This document shows, piece after piece, positions 25,914-33,624 of a stretch of 33,782 nucleotides of DNA. The DNA lies in the NCBI GenBank assembly GCA_016839025.1, contig JADLKK010000022.1, forward strand, positions 1-33,782. Direction: 5' to 3'. The stretch's first letter is position 1, and the number at the start of each line of letters is the position of its first letter. Both the position numbers and the translations under genes were made by a program. The notes beneath the pieces were generated by a model. That model did not search any database. It saw only the letters and a program-made list of their open reading frames with translations, and was not told the DNA's origin. This stretch comes from Proteiniphilum sp. GTDB taxonomy: Bacteria > Bacteroidota > Bacteroidia > Bacteroidales > Dysgonomonadaceae.

Positions 25914-26336
25914 ATGCTGAGCAAGGAAGAACTGGAGCAAATCAGCGAATCGATCCGCAAAGCAGAGCGTCACACTTCGGGTGAGATACGCGTATGTGTT
26001 TCCCGGCATTGCAAGGGAGATCCCCTGGAGGTGGCATTCCTCAATTTCACCCGGATGAAAATGGAAGCTACCAAACAGCGAAACGGTGTGCTGCTCTACG
26101 TCTCACCCTCCGACCACAAGGCGGCCATCTGGGGTGACAGGGGAATTCATGACGCCACACGGAAAGACTTCTGGGATGAGGTATTGCATGAGATGCTATC
26201 CTTCTTCCGAGAGGGGAGAATTGCCGAGGGTATATGCCGCGGTGTAGACAGAGTGGGGAAACTGATCAGAGTACAATATCCGGTATCGGAGCACGACATA
26301 AATGAACTGAGTGATGAAGTCATCCTGGAAGAGTAA
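25914..26336 (+). CDS. TPM-domain protein without signal or membrane segment
   Basis: The 140 residues consist of little more than one TPM (thylakoid/TLP18.3-type) domain: SGEIRVCVSRHCKGDPLEVAFLNF, then RNGVLLYVSPSDHKAAIWGDRGIHDA, then FFREGRIAEGICRGVDRVG. No signal peptide or membrane helix is visible, so it should be cytoplasmic, unlike its larger neighbour. Its last 23 nt overlap the start of the next gene, indicating coupled translation. Some TPM proteins are acid phosphatases, but I cannot show activity for this one. Confidence 0.88.
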   Translation: MLSKEELEQISESIRKAERHTSGEIRVCVSRHCKGDPLEVAFLNFTRMKMEATKQRNGVLLYVSPSDHKAAIWGDRGIHDATRKDFWDEVLHEMLSFFREGRIAEGICRGVDRVGKLIRVQYPVSEHDINELSDEVILEE

Positions 26337-27111
26337 CCTGCAAATCCTTGCCCTTTTTCTCCTGCTCATCGGGTCGCTGGCGGCGCAGGATATCCCGGAA
26401 CCGATGCAGCCTTACCGATTGGTGAATGATTTTGCCGGCGTCTTCACTGACTCCGGAAACCGGGCATTGGAACAGAAACTGCTGGCGTACCATGATTCCA
26501 CCTCCACACAGATCTATGTGGTGACGGTGGATGACCTGGGGGGATATGCTGCTTCCGACTTCGCCTTCCAACTGGGGGAGAAATGGCAGGTGGGACAAAA
26601 GAGCAAGAACAACGGCGCTGTGATCCTGATCAAACCCAAACGAGGCAACAACCGGGGAGAGGCATTTATTGCCACCGGCTATGGACTGGAGGCTCGCATC
26701 AACGATGCCTATGCCGGCCGCATTGTACGCAATGTGATGATCCCCTACTTCATGGAGGAGGATTACTTTGGAGGCGTCAACGCCGCAGTGGAAGAGATGA
26801 TTGCCCGCCTCTCGGGTGAATTTGCCAACGAAGCAGAAGATGAGGGGGGCATCCCCTTGCTGGCAGTCATCATCCTGGTCATCGGAATCCTTATCCTTTT
26901 CTCCCTACTCTCGGGGGGTGGTGATCAGCATATCGACAGTGGGGGACACCGTCGCAGCGTCAATCCTCCCATTTTCTTCCCTCCGGTGATGGGAGGAAGC
27001 CGACACAGTGGCGGCGGGTTTGGGGGATTCGGTGGCGGAGGAGGTTTTGGAGGATTCGGCGGTGGTGGAGGCGGTAGTTTTGGCGGAGGAGGCGCCGGCG
27101 GGAGCTGGTAA
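26314..27111 (+). CDS. TPM-domain membrane protein with glycine-rich tail (YgcG-like)
   Basis: This protein is exported and membrane-anchored. A signal-like segment (about 9-25, ILALFLLLIGSLAAQ) precedes the TPM domain (about 36-170: VNDFAGVFTDSGNRALEQ, QIYVVTVDDLGG, IATGYGLEARI), a membrane helix (about 180-200) and a C-terminal tail rich in glycine (about 232-264) ending GSW. The tail is built of GGFGGFGGGG-type repeats, as in many YgcG homologues. I use the ATG at 26314; a GTG immediately upstream is possible. It overlaps the preceding TPM gene by 23 nt and is followed 21 nt later by miaA. Confidence 0.9.
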   Translation: MKSSWKSNLQILALFLLLIGSLAAQDIPEPMQPYRLVNDFAGVFTDSGNRALEQKLLAYHDSTSTQIYVVTVDDLGGYAASDFAFQLGEKWQVGQKSKNNGAVILIKPKRGNNRGEAFIATGYGLEARINDAYAGRIVRNVMIPYFMEEDYFGGVNAAVEEMIARLSGEFANEAEDEGGIPLLAVIILVIGILILFSLLSGGGDQHIDSGGHRRSVNPPIFFPPVMGGSRHSGGGFGGFGGGGGFGGFGGGGGGSFGGGGAGGSW

Positions 27112-27132
27112 GCAGCATTCCCGCCTACGATT

Positions 27133-28050
27133 ATGCAACAAAAGCTGATTACTCTCCTTGGGCCAACAGCGAGCGGCAAGACCCCCTTTGCTGTGCAACT
27201 GGCAGCTGCGTGTAACGGAGAGATATTGAGCGGAGACTCACGACAGCTCTATCGCCGTATGGACATTGGCACCGGCAAGGATCTGAACGAATACAGGCTC
27301 GAAGACAGCTCCACGGTACCCTTTCACCTGATTGATATCCGGGAGCCGGGAGACAGATATACGCTATTCGACTACCAGCATGATTTTCATATCGCCTATC
27401 AGGATGTCTGCAGCCGGGGAAAACGACCCATACTCTGTGGCGGAACCGGTCTCTACATTGAATCGGTGTTGAGGGGATATCACTTGCCCGATGTCCCTGT
27501 CAACCCGGAACTGAGAAGTCGTCTCGGGGAGAAAGATCTCACTGAGCTCAGTGAGATCCTACGCAGCTATGGCCCCCTGCACAACATCACCGATACCGGC
27601 ACAAAAAGACGGGCGATCCGTGCCATCGAAATCGCTGACTACCGGTCACGGCAGAGTCCCTCCCACGCAGCATACCCTCCCCTTGAGAGCACCATTCTGG
27701 GTCTGCAGATCGATCGTGAGTTGCGGCGGGAGAAGATTAGCCGCCGCCTGGAAGCACGCCTCCGTGAAGGAATGATCGAAGAGGTGCGTCAACTCCTCAG
27801 CGAGGGGATTCCGCCTGACGACCTTATCTACTACGGTCTGGAGTATAAATTTGTTACGCTCCACGTAACCGGCATGCTCTCCTATAAGGAAATGACCCGT
27901 CAACTGGAGATTGCCATTCATCAATTTGCCAAGCGGCAGATGACCTGGTTCAGGGGAATGGAACGGCGTGGTTTTACCATCCACTGGATTGATGCCACCA
28001 GCTCCATGGATGAGAAGCTGGAACAGGCATTTTCTTTGCTTGAAATGTAA
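27133..28050 (+). CDS. miaA: tRNA dimethylallyltransferase
   Basis: MiaA transfers a dimethylallyl group to N6 of A37 in tRNAs that read UNN codons. The 305 residues show the P-loop GPTASGKT (10-17), the segment GDSRQLYRRMDIGTGK (34-49), and LCGGTGLYIESVLRGY, all typical. KEMTRQLEIAIHQFAKRQMTWFRGM near the C-terminus is the tRNA-binding signature. The sequence after DIGTGK (DLNEYRLEDSS) and the short length suggest the second MiaA type that Bacteroidetes often carry alongside a classical copy; I cannot check whether another copy exists elsewhere. It starts 21 nt after the TPM gene and probably shares that transcript. Confidence 0.94.
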   Translation: MQQKLITLLGPTASGKTPFAVQLAAACNGEILSGDSRQLYRRMDIGTGKDLNEYRLEDSSTVPFHLIDIREPGDRYTLFDYQHDFHIAYQDVCSRGKRPILCGGTGLYIESVLRGYHLPDVPVNPELRSRLGEKDLTELSEILRSYGPLHNITDTGTKRRAIRAIEIADYRSRQSPSHAAYPPLESTILGLQIDRELRREKISRRLEARLREGMIEEVRQLLSEGIPPDDLIYYGLEYKFVTLHVTGMLSYKEMTRQLEIAIHQFAKRQMTWFRGMERRGFTIHWIDATSSMDEKLEQAFSLLEM

Positions 28051-28070
28051 CAATTTCGCCGAAAAAAAGC

Positions 28071-28078
28071 TATTTTTG
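28071..28078 (+). promoter_or_regulatory. -7 box for lysA
   Basis: TATTTTTG matches TAnnTTTG and lies 77 nt before the lysA start codon. A standard -33 box is not seen. The resulting leader (about 70 nt) is too short for a lysine riboswitch. Confidence 0.45.
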
Positions 28079-28155
28079 TCACCCAAAGAGTGGCAGACCC
28101 ACCGGTTTTCTGTCCACCCGATGCGCAAAACAAACCCTAACAGACCCTATTAGAG

Positions 28156-29313
28156 ATGATCAAAGGAATCTTTCCCACTGAGAAATTCGAAGCCTTCGAA
28201 ACACCGTTCTACTATTACGACATAACACTGTTACGCGAGACACTCGACACCATCCGTCAGGAGACCGCCGGGAAACCGTTTCATATACACTACGCCATCA
28301 AAGCCAATGCCAACCCGGAAATTCTGCGACTCATTGCCTCTTACGGGTTTGGTGCTGATTGTGTGAGCGGCAACGAAATCCTGCGGGCACTCGCATGTGG
28401 CTTTCCAGCCAGCAAAATAGCCTTTGCCGGTGTGGGTAAGACCGATCGGGAGATCCGGATTGGCCTGGAGAACGATATATTCTGTTTCAATGTAGAATCG
28501 ATGGCTGAGCTGGAGGTGCTAAATGGGCTGGCAGCAGCACAGGGAAAGAAAGCGCCTGTAGCACTACGCATCAATCCCAATGTGGATGCCCACACCCACC
28601 ACTACATCACGACCGGCCTGAACGAGAACAAGTTCGGCATCAACGAAGATGATCTGCCCGCCATCCTGCGGATGATTGCAGAAGGGCAGCAGATCAATCT
28701 GATCGGTATACACTTTCATATCGGCTCACAGATTACCGATCTCTCCTCGTTCGAAGATCTCTGCGTGAAAGTACTGGAACTGCGGGAGTGGTTCCACCGG
28801 CAAGGTATCACCCTGCCGGTGATCAATGTGGGTGGCGGATTGGGCATCAACTACCAGCACCCCAACCACTGCCCCATAGCTGATTTCGAATCCTACTTCC
28901 GGTTGTTCGACAAGTACCTGAAACTGGAAGAGGATCAGACCCTCCACTTTGAACTGGGGCGATCAATGGTGGCTCCCTGTGGCTCGTTGATTACCCGTGT
29001 GGTCTATGTAAAGGAGGGTATGCAGAAAAAATTCCTGATCGTCGATGCCGGAATGACAGAGCTGATCCGCCCGGCCCTCTACCAGGCTTTTCACCACATC
29101 GAGAACATCAGCTCAGAGGAACCCTACACCCCTTACGATGTGGTAGGACCGATTTGTGAGTCAAGCGATGTCTTTGCCCGTGACTTTCCCCTCAATGAAT
29201 CCAAACGGGGCGATCTGATTGCCATCCGTTCGGCGGGTGCCTACGGAGAAACAATGGCCTCAACCTACAACTGCAGAGCGATACCCGCTTCACTTTTTTC
29301 TGACAAATTATAA
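28156..29313 (+). CDS. lysA: Diaminopimelate decarboxylase
   Basis: This PLP-dependent fold-III enzyme decarboxylates meso-diaminopimelate to lysine, the last step of the lysine pathway. The 385 residues carry the PLP lysine K49 in HYAIKANANPEILR, the stacking histidine region IGIHFHIGSQI, the phosphate-binding GGGLGINY, the glutamate in FELGRSMVA, and the active-site CESSDVFARD contributed across the dimer. The length is slightly short of the roughly 415-residue proteobacterial form but normal for the family. The GT2 gene begins 9 nt after its stop codon. Confidence 0.95.
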   Translation: MIKGIFPTEKFEAFETPFYYYDITLLRETLDTIRQETAGKPFHIHYAIKANANPEILRLIASYGFGADCVSGNEILRALACGFPASKIAFAGVGKTDREIRIGLENDIFCFNVESMAELEVLNGLAAAQGKKAPVALRINPNVDAHTHHYITTGLNENKFGINEDDLPAILRMIAEGQQINLIGIHFHIGSQITDLSSFEDLCVKVLELREWFHRQGITLPVINVGGGLGINYQHPNHCPIADFESYFRLFDKYLKLEEDQTLHFELGRSMVAPCGSLITRVVYVKEGMQKKFLIVDAGMTELIRPALYQAFHHIENISSEEPYTPYDVVGPICESSDVFARDFPLNESKRGDLIAIRSAGAYGETMASTYNCRAIPASLFSDKL

Positions 29314-29322
29314 CCACTCGAA

Positions 29323-30498
29323 ATGGAATATCTTTTTGTAGCGTTCTCCGGGTTGACACTTACCGAGTGGATCCTGGGCGGATTGTTGCTGTTTTTCTTT
29401 TTCGTGCAGCTGCTGTTTTTTCTGGTGATATACAACAAACCCTGGCAGCATCAAAAAAAACAGGCTGCACCCGCTATTTCCGATCAGGAACTTCCCCCCA
29501 TTTCGGTAATCATCCCTTCAAAAAACAACTCGGAAGAGCTGAAACAGAACCTTCCCTTTATGCTGGAGCAGGATTACCCTGTCTACGAAGTGATCGTGGT
29601 TAACAGTGGCTCCACCGACGAGACCGATATGGTTCTGAAAGCTGCAGGCCTGAAGTATCCACTTCTTTATCACACCTATGTACCCGCTGAGGCAGATAGT
29701 GTCAACGAAAAAAAACTGGCACTCACCATTGGCATCAAGGCTGCCAGATACGAAAACCTGCTCTTTTCGGAAGCCTACTGCAAGCCCTGCACCCGGAATT
29801 GGATCAAAGAGTATGGCAAAGCGTTCGCCACAGGAAAAGAGATCATACTGGGATTCAGCCGGTTGCATATTGACAGGAAGACGGGGATGCACAGGTTCAT
29901 CCGGTTCGACAACCTGATGCACCACCTCAAGTTCCTCTCCATGGCATTGCTGGGGAAGCCCTACATGGGCATTGGGCGCAACATGGCCTACCGCAAAGAA
30001 CTCTTTTTCCGACACAAAGGATTCTCATCTATCCTGCATATCGACGGGGGGGAGGATGATCTCTTCATCAACAGGATTGCCCGTGGAAAAGCGACCGGTG
30101 TGCTGCTCTCACCGGATAGCATGACCGAGACACACGGCATTGACAACTTCTTCACCTGGCGATCATTAAAATCGAAGTACCTCTACAGCAAACAGTTTTA
30201 CAAAGGATTCCCCCCCCATCTCTTCAACCTGGAGAGTATGAGCCGCTATCTCTTCTTCGCCGCTCTGACGGCCACAATCAGTCTCTCGCTCCACACCTCT
30301 TCCTGGATACTGACAGGCATGGCATTGCTGCTCCTGCTGCTCCGCTACAGCGTGGTATTTACCGTGCTCAACAGAAACAGCAGATTGCTGGATGGTGTGC
30401 GTTATCACATCCATCTGCTGCTGTATGACCTCTTCCAGCCATTCAACAACTTCCGTTTCAGGCGGTATGCCAACAAACGAAACAGAGTGAGGCGATAG
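29323..30498 (+). CDS. Membrane-anchored GT2-family glycosyltransferase
   Basis: This GT-A-fold transferase is fixed to the inner membrane by an N-terminal helix (about 15-37) and further C-terminal hydrophobic segments (about 300-345). The nucleotide-sugar site is recognisable from ISVIIPSKNN (60-69) and VIVVNSGSTDET. The metal-binding DxD position, usually DAD in such proteins, reads SEAYCKP (149-155), while the later acidic motif GGEDDLFINR is intact. The usual QxxRW-like segment is replaced by WRSLKSKYLYSKQF. The donor and acceptor are unknown; the gene is coupled to lysA by 9 nt, which says nothing about the substrate. Whether the changed DxD still binds metal is open. Confidence 0.87.
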   Translation: MEYLFVAFSGLTLTEWILGGLLLFFFFVQLLFFLVIYNKPWQHQKKQAAPAISDQELPPISVIIPSKNNSEELKQNLPFMLEQDYPVYEVIVVNSGSTDETDMVLKAAGLKYPLLYHTYVPAEADSVNEKKLALTIGIKAARYENLLFSEAYCKPCTRNWIKEYGKAFATGKEIILGFSRLHIDRKTGMHRFIRFDNLMHHLKFLSMALLGKPYMGIGRNMAYRKELFFRHKGFSSILHIDGGEDDLFINRIARGKATGVLLSPDSMTETHGIDNFFTWRSLKSKYLYSKQFYKGFPPHLFNLESMSRYLFFAALTATISLSLHTSSWILTGMALLLLLLRYSVVFTVLNRNSRLLDGVRYHIHLLLYDLFQPFNNFRFRRYANKRNRVRR

Positions 30499-30566
30499 GC
30501 TGACACCGGACAATGACAGCCGGATGCCATCTTGTCAGGCAGATGGGGTGTAGGATCGTCTTTTCC

Positions 30567-30584
30567 GGTTAAATCGGGTTAATC
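30567..30584 (+). promoter_or_regulatory. Direct-repeat element GGTTAA-N4-GGTTAATC upstream of htrA
   Basis: Two GGTTAA hexamers one helical turn apart are followed by TC. The same 18-bp pattern recurs at 32231-32248, directly after the htrA stop codon. Two further GTTAAAA copies lie at 30598-30604 and 30607-30613, so GTTAA starts at 30568, 30578, 30598 and 30607, close to a 10-bp phase. This is what a binding site for a dimeric or oligomeric regulator would look like. Confidence 0.4.
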
Positions 30585-30651
30585 GGATATTCTTTCCGTT
30601 AAAAGTGTTAAAAGCCATCGTGGCGAATCCTCTTCTGTATAATTTTTGTGT

Positions 30652-30659
30652 TACATTTG
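30652..30659 (+). promoter_or_regulatory. -7 box for htrA
   Basis: TACATTTG matches TAnnTTTG 39 nt before the htrA start codon. An overlapping near-match lies at 30641-30648. No -33 TTTG is seen at the usual spacing, which would fit an activator-dependent promoter. Confidence 0.45.
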
Positions 30660-30698
30660 CTGCAGTGGGAAACAGCAACAAACTTCAAAACCAACAAT

Positions 30699-32225
30699 AT
30701 GAATACAAATAACACAAAAAACACTTTTGCAATCGTCCTGGTTGCAATTTTGAGCTCGGTTATCACCCTTTTTGGGTATCACATGATCCGCGGAAATGAG
30801 GAAAAAGGCAAGCCCGGCAATTCCGACAGTAGCTATACGGAAGAGATGGGGCAGCTGGCCGATTCGTTTGGTCAGGACAAAAATGTGGTGCTTACCAGCC
30901 TTACCACGGCAGATGGTTACCCCGACTTCACCGAAGCAGCTTCCCGCTCGGTTGATGGCGTGGTGCATGTCAAAACCAAGACCATCAGTCAACAGCAATA
31001 CATCAACCCTTTCGACTTTTTCTTCGGATTCGGTGACCGTATGCCTGCACAGCCCCGCGAACAGGTAGGTTTCGGCTCAGGAGTGATCATATCGAAAGAT
31101 GGATACATCATCACAAACAACCATGTGGTCGAGAATGCCACGGAGGTATCGGTCACACTGAACGATAACCGTGAGTTTACCGCCAAGGTGGTGGGTACAG
31201 ACCGCATGAGTGACATTGCGCTCCTCAAGATCGAAGGAGATGAGTTCCCCTATCTCACCTTCGGCAACTCTGACGCCCTGCAAGTGGGTGAATGGGTACT
31301 TGCGGTAGGCAACCCCTTCAACCTCACCTCTACCGTCACCGCCGGGATCGTTAGCGCCAAGAACAGAGGCAACGTGATGGGGGGCAGCCTCGGCATCCAG
31401 TCATTTATCCAAATCGACGCTGCTGTCAACCCGGGAAATAGCGGGGGGGCACTGGTCAATACCCGTGGCGAGCTGGTAGGCATCAACACCGCCATTTATT
31501 CCCAGACAGGAAACTTTGCGGGATATGCCTTTGCAGTACCCATCTCCATTGCGGGAAAGATTGCGGCTGACCTGAAAGAATACGGAACCGTGCAGCGTGC
31601 GATGCTGGGCATACAGGTACCCAACATCGAAAACATACGCCGTGAGGATCCTGAGCGCGCCCGGGAGCTGTCACAGATCAAAGGTGTGTTGGTTGAGGAT
31701 TTCTCCGACAGAAGCGCAGCCAAGACAGCCGGCATACAGAAAGGCGACATACTGACCGCTATCAACAATGTGCCTATCCGCAATTTTGCAGAACTGCAGA
31801 GCCAACTGAACCGCTACCGACCGGGTGACAAGATTAGCGTCGCAGTCGACCGCAACGGGAACAAACGCTCCTTTACTGTGGAGCTGAAGAACGATGAAGG
31901 AAGTACTGAAATCACCCGCAAAAAAGATGCTGTCAGCGCGCTGGGAGCTACATTTAAACCGGTAAGCGAGGAACGGAAACGCCTCCTGGGCATCTCCAGT
32001 GGCCTCGAAGTAGAAAGCGTCGATAACAAAGGGCTGTTCCGCAAGGAAGGAATCAACAAGGGATTCATCATTCTGCGCATGAACAACCAACCGGTTAACA
32101 ATCCCGGCGATGTGGAGAGCATAGTGGCAGCCACCCGCACGCGCGAAGACAAGGTGGTGTTGGTGGCCGGTTTTTATCCCAATGGCAGAACACAATACAT
32201 CGCTATCGACCTGTCACAAGAGTAA
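30699..32225 (+). CDS. HtrA/DegP-type periplasmic serine protease
   Basis: This trypsin-like protease/chaperone degrades or refolds damaged envelope proteins. The ATG at 30699 gives an uncleaved anchor or signal segment (about 9-28). The protease domain has a complete catalytic triad: H142 in TNNHVV, D172 in SDIALLK and S248 in GNSGGAL. Two PDZ domains follow (about 275-365 and 405-500). At 508 residues it matches the DegP/DegQ size, and it contains a phenylalanine-rich loop (NPFDFFFGFG) before the protease domain. It has a -7 box and a conspicuous direct-repeat element upstream, and the same element occurs just past the stop codon. rpoD follows after 213 nt. Confidence 0.95.
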   Translation: MNTNNTKNTFAIVLVAILSSVITLFGYHMIRGNEEKGKPGNSDSSYTEEMGQLADSFGQDKNVVLTSLTTADGYPDFTEAASRSVDGVVHVKTKTISQQQYINPFDFFFGFGDRMPAQPREQVGFGSGVIISKDGYIITNNHVVENATEVSVTLNDNREFTAKVVGTDRMSDIALLKIEGDEFPYLTFGNSDALQVGEWVLAVGNPFNLTSTVTAGIVSAKNRGNVMGGSLGIQSFIQIDAAVNPGNSGGALVNTRGELVGINTAIYSQTGNFAGYAFAVPISIAGKIAADLKEYGTVQRAMLGIQVPNIENIRREDPERARELSQIKGVLVEDFSDRSAAKTAGIQKGDILTAINNVPIRNFAELQSQLNRYRPGDKISVAVDRNGNKRSFTVELKNDEGSTEITRKKDAVSALGATFKPVSEERKRLLGISSGLEVESVDNKGLFRKEGINKGFIILRMNNQPVNNPGDVESIVAATRTREDKVVLVAGFYPNGRTQYIAIDLSQE

Positions 32226-32230
32226 TGGAT

Positions 32231-32248
32231 GGTTAACGAAGGTTAATC
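32231..32248 (+). promoter_or_regulatory. Second GGTTAA-N4-GGTTAATC element, after htrA
   Basis: The spacing and sequence are identical to the copy at 30567-30584 outside the four variable bases. It begins 6 nt after the htrA stop codon and about 130 nt upstream of the rpoD -7 box. Confidence 0.4.
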
Positions 32249-32288
32249 ACCCCCATTTCAGTAACAAAAAGGAACCAAATAACGTTTC

Positions 32289-32332
32289 TATAGCAAAGGA
32301 ATTAGGCGCAAAGGCCGGATTCCTTTGCTATA
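32289..32332. repeat. 14-bp perfect inverted repeat between htrA and rpoD
   Basis: TATAGCAAAGGAAT (32289-32302) pairs perfectly with ATTCCTTTGCTATA (32319-32332) around a 16-nt loop that contains a further 3-bp GGC/GCC stem. There is no U-run on either side, so it is not a typical intrinsic terminator. The right arm runs into TATGTTTG (32331-32338), a -7-like sequence. Confidence 0.75.
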
Positions 32333-32379
32333 TGTTTGACACTGGGTGCCATTATTCTCCAATATACGGAATTATTTTG

Positions 32380-32387
32380 TACTTTTG
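32380..32387 (+). promoter_or_regulatory. -7 box for rpoD
   Basis: TACTTTTG matches TAnnTTTG 51 nt before the rpoD start codon. A second exact box, TATGTTTG, lies at 32331-32338 at the foot of the hairpin, so two start sites are possible. Confidence 0.5.
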
Positions 32388-32438
32388 CAGCCCCAATGCC
32401 ACAACCAAAAGAATATACAGTAGAATCGAAACAGAGAG

Positions 32439-33299
32439 ATGAGACAACTTAAAATTACAAAATCGATCACCAACCGTGAAAGCGCTTCCCTCGACAAGTA
32501 TCTGCAGGAGATTGGACGCGAGGATCTGATCACCGTGGAGGAAGAGGTAGAGCTGGCGCAGGCGATCAAGAAAGGTGACCGGCAGGCCCTGGAAAAGCTC
32601 ACCAGGGCAAACCTGCGCTTCGTGGTGTCGGTAGCCAAACAATACCAGAACCAGGGACTCAGCCTGCCGGACCTGATCAATGAGGGAAACCTGGGATTGA
32701 TCAAGGCTGCCGAGAAGTTTGATGAGACCCGTGGATTCAAGTTTATCAGCTATGCTGTATGGTGGATACGCCAGTCGATTCTGCAAGCCCTCGCCGAACA
32801 GTCACGCATCGTGCGGCTACCACTCAATCAGGTAGGCTCACTCAACAAAATCAGCAAGGCTTTTCAGAAATTTGAGCAGGAGAATGAACGACGTCCCTCA
32901 GCGGAAGAGCTGGCCACCGAACTCGATCTTTCAGTTGACAAGGTCACCGATTCCCTAAAGGTGTCGGGGCGCCACATCTCGATGGATGCGCCTTTCGTGG
33001 AGGGTGAGGACAACAGCCTGCTGGATGTATTGGTCAATGATGATGCTCCCATTGCCGACCGTACGCTGATCAACGAATCACTGCAGAAAGAGATAGACCG
33101 GGCACTTTCCACTCTGACGGAGAGAGAGAGCGATATCATCAAGATGTTTTTTGGCATTGGCTGCCAGGAGATGACACTTGAAGAGATTGGCGATAAGTTC
33201 CAGCTGACCCGCGAGCGGGTGCGGCAGATCAAAGAGAAAGCGATCCGGCGATTGCGTCAGGATTCCCGCAGCAAACTTTTGAAAAGCTATCTGGGTTAA
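32439..33299 (+). CDS. rpoD: Primary RNA polymerase sigma factor
   Basis: This is the housekeeping sigma factor that would recognise the TTTG/TAnnTTTG promoters in this window. At 286 residues it is the short Bacteroidetes form with no region 1.1. The N-terminus goes straight into region 1.2 ([16 protein letters not shown]), then region 2 (about 50-125, with [28 protein letters not shown]), region 3 (about 130-205) and region 4 (about 220-275, with the helix-turn-helix [19 protein letters not shown]). All motifs expected for core binding and promoter melting are intact. It stands alone behind htrA, with one or two -7 boxes and a strong hairpin upstream. Confidence 0.97.
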   Translation: MRQLKITKSITNRESASLDKYLQEIGREDLITVEEEVELAQAIKKGDRQALEKLTRANLRFVVSVAKQYQNQGLSLPDLINEGNLGLIKAAEKFDETRGFKFISYAVWWIRQSILQALAEQSRIVRLPLNQVGSLNKISKAFQKFEQENERRPSAEELATELDLSVDKVTDSLKVSGRHISMDAPFVEGEDNSLLDVLVNDDAPIADRTLINESLQKEIDRALSTLTERESDIIKMFFGIGCQEMTLEEIGDKFQLTRERVRQIKEKAIRRLRQDSRSKLLKSYLG

Positions 33300-33318
33300 A
33301 AAAAGAAAACAAAACGGG

Positions 33319-33379
33319 TGTCAGAATCTGGCAATGGGGAAAAAGGCCCATTTGGTCACATTTTTGGAAATTTCTGACA
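33319..33379 (+). terminator. Possible terminator structure after rpoD
   Basis: TGTCAGAA (33319-33326) pairs with TTCTGACA (33372-33379), enclosing an inner 6-bp hairpin AATGGG/CCCATT (33333-33338 and 33347-33352) and a T-run. The arrangement is bulky and lacks a U-run directly after the outer stem on the plus strand, so termination is only a possibility. Confidence 0.35.
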
Positions 33380-33409
33380 GAAAAACAAGATTATATAAAT
33401 TTTAAGTTT

Positions 33410-33417
33410 TATATTTG
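33410..33417 (+). promoter_or_regulatory. -7 box for the OmpA-like gene
   Basis: TATATTTG matches TAnnTTTG exactly and predicts a transcript start near 33424, about 200 nt before the start codon at 33625. Confidence 0.5.
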
Positions 33418-33469
33418 TAATCTTAAGCTTAACTGCTTCAACGGGAGCAAATAGGAAAAATCCGGGGAC

Positions 33470-33535
33470 ATGAGAGCTATTCAGGCATCATTCTGCGAAC
33501 ATTTTTATAACGCAAATGTTATAGAGGAACCATAG
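33470..33535 (+). other. Possible 21-residue leader peptide in the OmpA-like 5' leader
   Basis: An ATG-initiated frame encodes MRAIQASFCEHFYNANVIEEP and stops at 33533-33535. Its 3' part runs through the stem TATAAC/GTTATA (33506-33523). No similarity is recognised, and the frame may be open by chance. Confidence 0.2.
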
Positions 33536-33624
33536 AAAGGAAGTACTGAACGCAGTACAACCGTTAAAAACTAAGAATATCGAGTTATTGTAAAACGCAA
33601 AATGTTTAATTAGATTGTAAATTT

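Larger units (their letters stand above)
33300..33624. other. Intergenic region between rpoD and the OmpA-like gene
   Basis: These 325 nt contain a long imperfect hairpin (33319-33379), an exact -7 box (33410-33417), the 10-bp palindrome TTAAGCTTAA, two short perfect stem-loops (33506-33523 and 33543-33558) and a 21-codon open frame (33470-33535). The sequence after the -7 box would be a leader of about 200 nt. No conserved protein gene is visible. Confidence 0.6.

Noticed and set aside
26990-27111. Tandem repeat or CRISPR-like array at the end of the YgcG-like gene
   Set aside because: The repetition is the glycine-codon tail of the protein, with no constant-length repeat and spacer pattern.
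28079-28155. Lysine riboswitch in the lysA leader
   Set aside because: The leader is only about 70 nt, far shorter than the class, and shows no recognisable conserved core.
30523-30550. CCATCT/AGATGG hairpin as a terminator of the GT2 gene
   Set aside because: The stem is only 6 bp with an 8-nt loop and no U-run follows, so it is not convincing.
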